Shown: piece by piece, positions 8,848-12,275 of the stretch
Numbering within the stretch: position 1 is the stretch's first letter
Layout of the letters: each line of letters starts with the position of its first letter
Assembly: GCA_015039465.1 (NCBI GenBank)
Contig: MU130160.1
Span: 24,557 to 36,831, forward strand
Direction: 5' to 3'
Length of the DNA stretch: 12,275 nucleotides
Origin: Phlegmacium glaucopus
Taxonomy: Eukaryota > Basidiomycota > Agaricomycetes > Agaricales > Cortinariaceae
Position numbers and translations under genes: made by a program
Notes under the pieces: generated by a model
Databases searched by the model: none
Told to the model about the DNA's origin: nothing
What the model saw: only the letters and a program-made list of their open reading frames with translations

Positions 8848-9006
8848 TAGGGATGCTGAAGTTTGGTTCTGAACCAGTCCAGAGAACCAGAACCAGCTGA
8901 ACCGAACTGTGGTTCTGGTTCGGTTCTGGTTCTGGTTCACCCCCAGCCATCTGGTTCTGGTTCTGGTTCTGGATTGGCCAGAAATCTGAGAACCAGTTCT
9001 GAACCA
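8848..9006. repeat. GGTTCT/GAACCA-rich simple-repeat block headed by TAGGGATGCTGAAGT
   Basis: After the 15-mer TAGGGATGCTGAAGT (8848-8862) the sequence is mostly GGTTCTGAACCA, AGAACCAGAACC and GGTTCTGGTTCT units. The two orientations occur side by side, so the block can fold on itself. A minus-strand frame through it gives QNQNQNQ and EPEPEPNQN runs, which are repeat translation and not a protein. Confidence 0.75.
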
Positions 9007-9132
9007 CTTTATCCCAAGGAAAATACCTAAGTAAGATATCTACTTATTTGCATGTTAAATGACACATTGTACCTGTATCTATAATGAAAACATTTATCCA
9101 AGTCACCAACACTATATATTTCCAATCAGAAG
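9007..9132. other. AT-rich spacer between two GGTTC blocks
   Basis: Plain AT-rich sequence with no gene or repeat that I can support. It separates two blocks that start with the same 15-mer. Confidence 0.35.
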
Positions 9133-9272
9133 TAGGGATGCTGAAGTCCGGTTCAGTCCGGTTCGGCACCTTTTTTGGCGAACTGAGAACCAAACCTTTG
9201 GTCTGGTTCAGCCATTTGGCCAAACTTTGAACTGAACTTTGGGGTCCGGTTCAGGTCCGGTTCAGGTTCAGA
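9133..9272. repeat. Second GGTTC-rich block headed by TAGGGATGCTGAAGT
   Basis: The 15-mer at 9133-9147 is identical to 8848-8862 (offset 285). It is followed by GTCCGGTTCAGTCCGGTTCGG, then AACCAAACCTTTGGTCTGGTT and, at the far side, CTTTGAACTGAACTTTGGGG with GTCCGGTTCAGGTCCGGTTC. The shared head and the shared GGTTC theme suggest two diverged copies of one element family. Confidence 0.65.
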
Positions 9273-9575
9273 CCTGTATTTTTTCCCACCATTAATTTAT
9301 CTTCTTTTTCACATTAAAAATCTCCATTAAATCTTCACTTTCATAAATTCATCATTTTGCCTGTTTTAGTAAATTATCTGATGTTTTACAGCTACAATCA
9401 GACATCTAGCACAACTAGTTATGTTTGATCAATTGATAAGATCACCAAAAATGTGTTAGATAAACATGCCAAATATATCCTGGTGCCTACAGACCAAGTT
9501 TATTGCATCAAATGAATGGTTCTGACTCTTCTGAGTCAAATTTGTTCAAAAATATTTAGAAATCACAAGAAAATC
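9273..9575. other. AT-rich spacer
   Basis: No coding similarity or notable repeat apart from the short palindrome-like TTGATCAATTGATAAGATCA around 9425-9445. I see nothing else in it. Confidence 0.35.
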
Positions 9576-9695
9576 TGTTATCAGTTCGAACTTGGTTCGA
9601 ACCTGCCTAATCCTGCTGAACCTCAAACTGGACTTGAAGTCCAGTTCAGCCAAATTCCAAACTTTGAACTGAACTTTTGGTCCAGTTCTCGAGGT
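9576..9695. repeat. Third GGTTC/GAACC-rich block
   Basis: Contains CAGTTCGAACTTGGTTCGAA and GGACTTGAAGTCCAGTTCAG. It shares the run CCAAACTTTGAACTGAACTTT (with small differences on either side) with 9222-9242 of the previous block in the same orientation. GGACTTGAAGTCC is an internal palindrome. It appears to be a further copy of the same family without the 15-mer head. Confidence 0.6.
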
Positions 9696-9716
9696 CTTTA
9701 CGGTCCCCCACCCTTT

Positions 9717-9815
9717 CCAATTGGAATTCCTTGGAATCCTTTGGAATCCCTTGGAATTCCTTAGGATTCCTTGGAATTTCTTGGATTCCTCAGAATTCCT
9801 CGGAATTCCAATTGG
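9717..9815. repeat. Ten-bp GGAATTCC minisatellite bounded by CCAATTGG
   Basis: Nine consecutive 10-mers from 9721 to 9810 follow the pattern TTGGAATTCC with one to three changes each and no indel of phase. The 8-mer GGAATTCC inside the unit is palindromic. The array is closed on both sides by the palindrome CCAATTGG (9717-9724 and 9808-9815). Frames in it read as WNSLE-type repeats and are not genes. Confidence 0.85.
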
Positions 9816-9917
9816 AAGAATTTAGTACTGTGTCTCACTGTAAAGTCATGTATTCTCGGAATTTCTTTCCAATCCTATTCCAATCCCATTCCAAGCTTTC
9901 CAGTAGAAATCTAGTTT

Positions 9918-10998
9918 CCAATTGGAATCCTTGGAATTCCTTGGAATCACCAAGGGATCTTTCCAATTGAAATCCTTTGGAATTCCAAATGTTTCCAAGG
10001 AATTCCGAGGACAAGTCGGAAATGAGAAATCTGCCTCACTGCCTCATGGCCGGAGTCCGCCTCACCGTCCGCCTCACACAATCTTGTTCTTTATGCTACC
10101 CATGTGTTAATAGTGTTATATATACATGTTACCCAATTCTCTCACTCTTTTTAATGGTGTAAAAACATCAAAAATCTTGCGAAAATCATCTAATATTATT
10201 TCATTACTAAGTGGGCTTCAACAATCTTATTGTGATCTCTAATGCAAGGCTTACTTGATGCCTGGATGGCGTTTGTGACTCGGACATCCTCAAGATATCC
10301 TGTTTTATTTAATACTTTAAGGCTCAAAAATGTACTTGTTGTTGTTCCCCAGTTATACACTAATATAATATTTTCCCTTGTTACTGTTCCTATCGCTCAC
10401 AATGATTTCCGGGCTGAGGGGGTCAGGAAGGTGCCAGTGTGACAGGTTGGGAGATCCTGACATGGCGGTGTAGACTAATTGGCGGCAATGGGTAGAGACA
10501 GGTCGATAGTGATGCAAAAACAATGGCGAGATCTAAATTTGTTGAGAATCAGCTCAAATGCGCATGGAATGGCTCACAAAAGTTTTAGTTAGGGTTGATT
10601 GATGGTTACATCTCAAATACGCGTGAGAGTCAGCCATAGCCAAAGGAATAGTAAAAACAATGCCCACAATGGAAGAGGCGGTATCCGGATCGCCGTCTAA
10701 ATGAAAGGGCAATATCGCAGCAATATCGCAGAGTATGCTGGGATGGTAGCGCGAGAAGGGAGAGAACAACAGACGCGTGTCATGTTTGAATGACTCATCA
10801 AACACTTTCTCAGACCTTTTCGTAGGAAAATAAAAAAGGTTGTCTACTTAGGAGAGCTAGATATGGTTAAATACTCAAGGGGCGAGGAATGCTCACAGAC
10901 AGAGAGAACCTGCGGTGAAGTGGCCGGAGTCCGCCTTGAGCCGGTGAGGCAGAATTCCCATTTCCGACTTTCTTTGGGAATTCCAAGGATTCCAATTG
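9918..10998. mobile_element. Inverted-repeat element with GGAATTCC-rich ends (about 1.1 kb)
   Basis: Two stretches at the left recur as reverse complements at the right. A 22-bp block at 9919-9940 (starts CAATTGGAATCC) matches 10977-10998 perfectly. A 33-bp block at 10014-10046 (AGTCGGAAATG ... TCTGCCTCAC) matches 10937-10969 at 29 of 33 positions. Between the blocks the left arm has extra GGAATTCC-type units (9941-10007) that the right arm lacks. The ends are therefore TIR-like with a variable-length spacer. The minisatellite at 9717-9815 may be an expansion of the same end. No transposase frame was recognised inside. No target duplication was defined. Confidence 0.65.
10047..10936. other. 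Interior of the inverted-repeat element, unassigned
   Basis: Starts with GCCTCAC/GCCGGAGTCCGCCTCAC repeats (10041-10077), mirrored at 10921-10936. It then passes through an AT-rich part and a more GC-balanced part from about 10400. An inverted repeat GTCAGGA (10421-10427) / TCCTGAC (10455-10461) and a perfect 11-bp tandem duplication CAATATCGCAG (10710-10720, 10721-10731) are present. Open frames at 10242-10442 (plus) and 10554-10805 (minus) show no domain I know. Confidence 0.4.
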
Positions 10999-11049
10999 CC
11001 AACTTCCTAATCAAGTAATTAATCACCTGACTTGTAGCATATGACAAAT

Positions 11050-11152
11050 AAAAGAATACCAGTAAGGAGGATTGAACCAAAGACCTTGAGAAAGGTCATG
11101 TGACATAATTCCCACACTGCATCAGTGATCTACCAACTGCACCATCATTGCT
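11050..11152 (-). ncRNA. tRNA-like Pol III unit (SINE head or tRNA pseudogene)
   Basis: On the minus strand an A-box-like TGGTGCAGTTGGTAGA (11144-11129) is followed 66 nt later by a B-box-like GGTTCAATCC (11078-11069). Between them a hairpin GACCTT-TCTC-AAGGTC (11097-11082) sits where a class II tRNA has its long variable arm. A TTTT run on the minus strand at 11053-11050 could stop Pol III. A good cloverleaf does not form: the acceptor stem pairs poorly, the T-stem is weak, and the anticodon loop lacks the usual T33 in the register set by the D-arm. It is therefore better read as a tRNA-derived SINE head or a decayed Leu/Ser-type tRNA than as a working tRNA. Confidence 0.5.
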
Positions 11153-11317
11153 TGTACATATATAAAAACTAATGGTTATATATACCCCTCCCACCTGACT
11201 AAATAATATATTCTGGCACTTGCTGAAGGGCTACTACCATGTATTATATACCAAAATGTTTAGAAAAATGAGGAGAATCCATTGGTAATAAAATAGCGAC
11301 GTGATACGCACTTTTAT
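11153..11317. other. AT-rich flank before the copia fragment
   Basis: TA-rich sequence with TATATAAAA- and TATATATACC-like strings. There is no zinc knuckle or gag similarity, so the copia fragment is truncated on its 5' side somewhere here or just inside 11318. Confidence 0.35.
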
Positions 11318-11853
11318 ATGCAGTTATACGCGAAATACTGCAGAATATACAGTAAAATAATGCGCTCTAATGACCTTAGCAATTTTGATGACCTATACGA
11401 ACCATGCATCAGTCCCAATGCTTACTCCAGCTTCAATGAATTAGAGGACTTACTTGATGTCCTTGAAACCAATAATGATGAAGAAACTCCTCGTTCGGCG
11501 CACTACATCGACCTACATGACAATATTTTCAATGGCAATATGCATGAAGTTTTAGACTTCACCTTTGATGAAGCAGCTTATACCAGCTTTGAAAGCGCTC
11601 AGCTTTCTCAATCCACCAACATAAATTGTACCGAAGTCGACTTATACAATTCAGGCACAACACAACACATGTCTGGATACCGACATAGATTCATCAACTT
11701 CGAAGAAATCCAACCTATCCCTATCACAGCCGCCAATAAACAAACCTTTAAAGCCATAGGAAAGGGAGATATGTATACCTACCTACCTAATGGCGACAGA
11801 CCAATGTCTCAAGTACTCTTGAAGGACATCTTGTACATCAGGAAAAAATTACT
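11318..11853 (+). pseudogene. Ty1/copia Gag-Pol fragment: protease region with Asp-to-Asn active site
   Basis: An open frame from 11318 has an acidic linker (ELEDLLDVLETNNDEE). It then reads EVDLYNSGTTQHMSGYRHRF, ITAANKQTFKAIGKGDMY and LPNGDRPMSQVLLKDILYI. This is the order of the retropepsin part of basidiomycete copia polyproteins, where the motif is normally LYDSG(A/T)xxHM. Here codon 111 (11648-11650) is AAT, giving Asn in place of the catalytic Asp. A dead protease follows from family knowledge. Zinc knuckle, integrase and reverse transcriptase are absent. Coding similarity ends at about 11842, then the LTR-like unit begins at 11854; the remaining residues to the stop at 11918-11920 are translated LTR. 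The true 5' end is unknown; Met at 11318 or 11360 has no special support. Confidence 0.85.
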
Positions 11854-12100
11854 TGAGTCAGTAGCTACCAGTAGCCACAGTATTTTGGGTTTTTCGGTAC
11901 ACAAGTCCCCTAGTGCATAGTTCCCATAGTCAGCCTGTTAATCTCAGTAGCTATCAGTACCCTTCCATGTATGATATATAGGTGTAAGTTGTATCTATTG
12001 CTTTGGGTCTACTGAAGCTACCATGTGAACTGAGGCTCAGTAACGAAGCCTATTCGTCAATTGTTTGTATTGTTTCCTATCTATCAAGGCTACTGACTCA
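11854..12100 (+). mobile_element. LTR-like unit with 12-bp perfect inverted ends (247 bp)
   Basis: Starts TGAGTCAGTAGC (11854-11865) and ends GCTACTGACTCA (12089-12100), a perfect inverted repeat with TG...CA termini as in LTRs. Length suits a fungal copia LTR. A TATATA string lies near 11974-11979. An internal 18-bp near-repeat is present: CAGTAGCTACCAGTAGCC at 11859-11876 and a copy with two differences at 11945-11962. It cuts the copia protease fragment. The flanking 5-mers (TTACT and TAGTA) are not a direct duplication, so it is not a simple solo LTR. It could be the 5' LTR of an element continuing to the right. Alternatively it is a small TIR element, since flanking TTACT and AGTAA extend the inverted repeat with one gap. 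Confidence 0.65.
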
Positions 12101-12154
12101 TAGTAATCAAAGTCCTGGGATCAGTACCCACCATTTTTTTGAAGGAGATTGACA

Positions 12155-12275
12155 ATGGTGAATAGGAAACCAATAGCATTGATATTGACTGGATACATAT
12201 CTTAGAGCTATCTAACCAACCATGAGCAGAATACTGCAAGCATCTACATATCAGAAACTTCACTATCTGTCTCCC
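12155..12275 (+). pseudogene. Possible gag start of a second copia element, cut by the window edge
   Basis: ATG at 12155 gives MVNRKPIALILTGYIS and then TAG at 12203-12205. The string ILTG shortly after the start resembles the (I/L)LTGxNY opening of copia Gag proteins, and the position (55 bp after the LTR-like unit) fits a leader with a primer-binding site. TGGGATCAGTACC at 12117-12129 loosely recalls the iMet-type TGGTATCAGAGC primer site but is offset from the LTR end. The frame is too short and the motif too weak for certainty. Confidence 0.28.

Noticed and set aside
8551..9007. Open frames on both strands with QNQN/EPEP or WxSGY repeats as a low-complexity protein
   Set aside because: They are translations of the tandem array and the GGTTC block and exist in several frames at once.
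9516..10162. Plus-strand open frames across the GGAATTCC arrays
   Set aside because: They arise from the 10-bp repeat and show no conserved domain.
10242..10805. Small open frames at 10242-10442 (plus) and 10554-10805 (minus)
   Set aside because: Short, no motif, no splice context that extends them; described only as interior of the inverted-repeat element.
11849..12105. Solo LTR with a 5-bp target duplication
   Set aside because: Flanks are TTACT and TAGTA, which are not direct repeats.

Overview
The window looks like a TE-rich, gene-poor stretch of a basidiomycete fungus (probably Agaricomycetes). The clues are spliceosomal introns of about 43-62 bp with GTAAGT/GTATGT-type donors, a fragment of the DUF6570 kind found in fungal Helitron-type proteins, a Ty1/copia protease fragment of the basidiomycete type, and pieces of a fungal group III (Nik1/Os-1) hybrid histidine kinase. 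All identifications are from reading translations by eye; no search was run. No intact protein-coding gene was found.

Layout, left to right. 102-224: a foldback inverted repeat. 371-1818 (minus): a truncated Helitron-associated DUF6570 reading frame broken by one frameshift in an A8 run. 1819-3677: AT-rich sequence with no convincing gene. 3678-4864 (plus): a five-exon gene of an unnamed family, still with four clean introns but carrying one frameshift and two in-frame TGA codons. 5212-5870: a 659-bp TIR element with TA ends. 5871-7039: nothing recognised. 7040-8420 (minus): a decayed HAMP-repeat segment of a group III histidine kinase, with three recognisable introns. One of these introns holds a roughly 0.5-kb MITE (7735-8233), whose core has telomere-like CCCTAA repeats.

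8604-10998 is a patchwork of repeats: a 46-50 bp tandem array made of alternating hairpins (8604-8845), three GGTTC-rich blocks, two of which begin with the same 15-mer, a strict 10-bp GGAATTCC array (9717-9815), and a 1.1-kb inverted-repeat element (9918-10998). A minus-strand tRNA-like Pol III unit (about 11050-11152) resembles a SINE head or a dead tRNA. The right end holds a copia protease fragment whose catalytic Asp is Asn (11318-11853). It is interrupted by a 247-bp LTR-like unit (11854-12100) with perfect 12-bp inverted ends, possibly the 5' LTR of a second element running out of the window.

The genes do not form a pathway. The window reads as a nest of old insertions that has preserved remnants of two host-like genes: the histidine kinase and the unnamed five-exon gene. 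Those two, and the MITE sitting neatly in a kinase intron, are the most informative parts.
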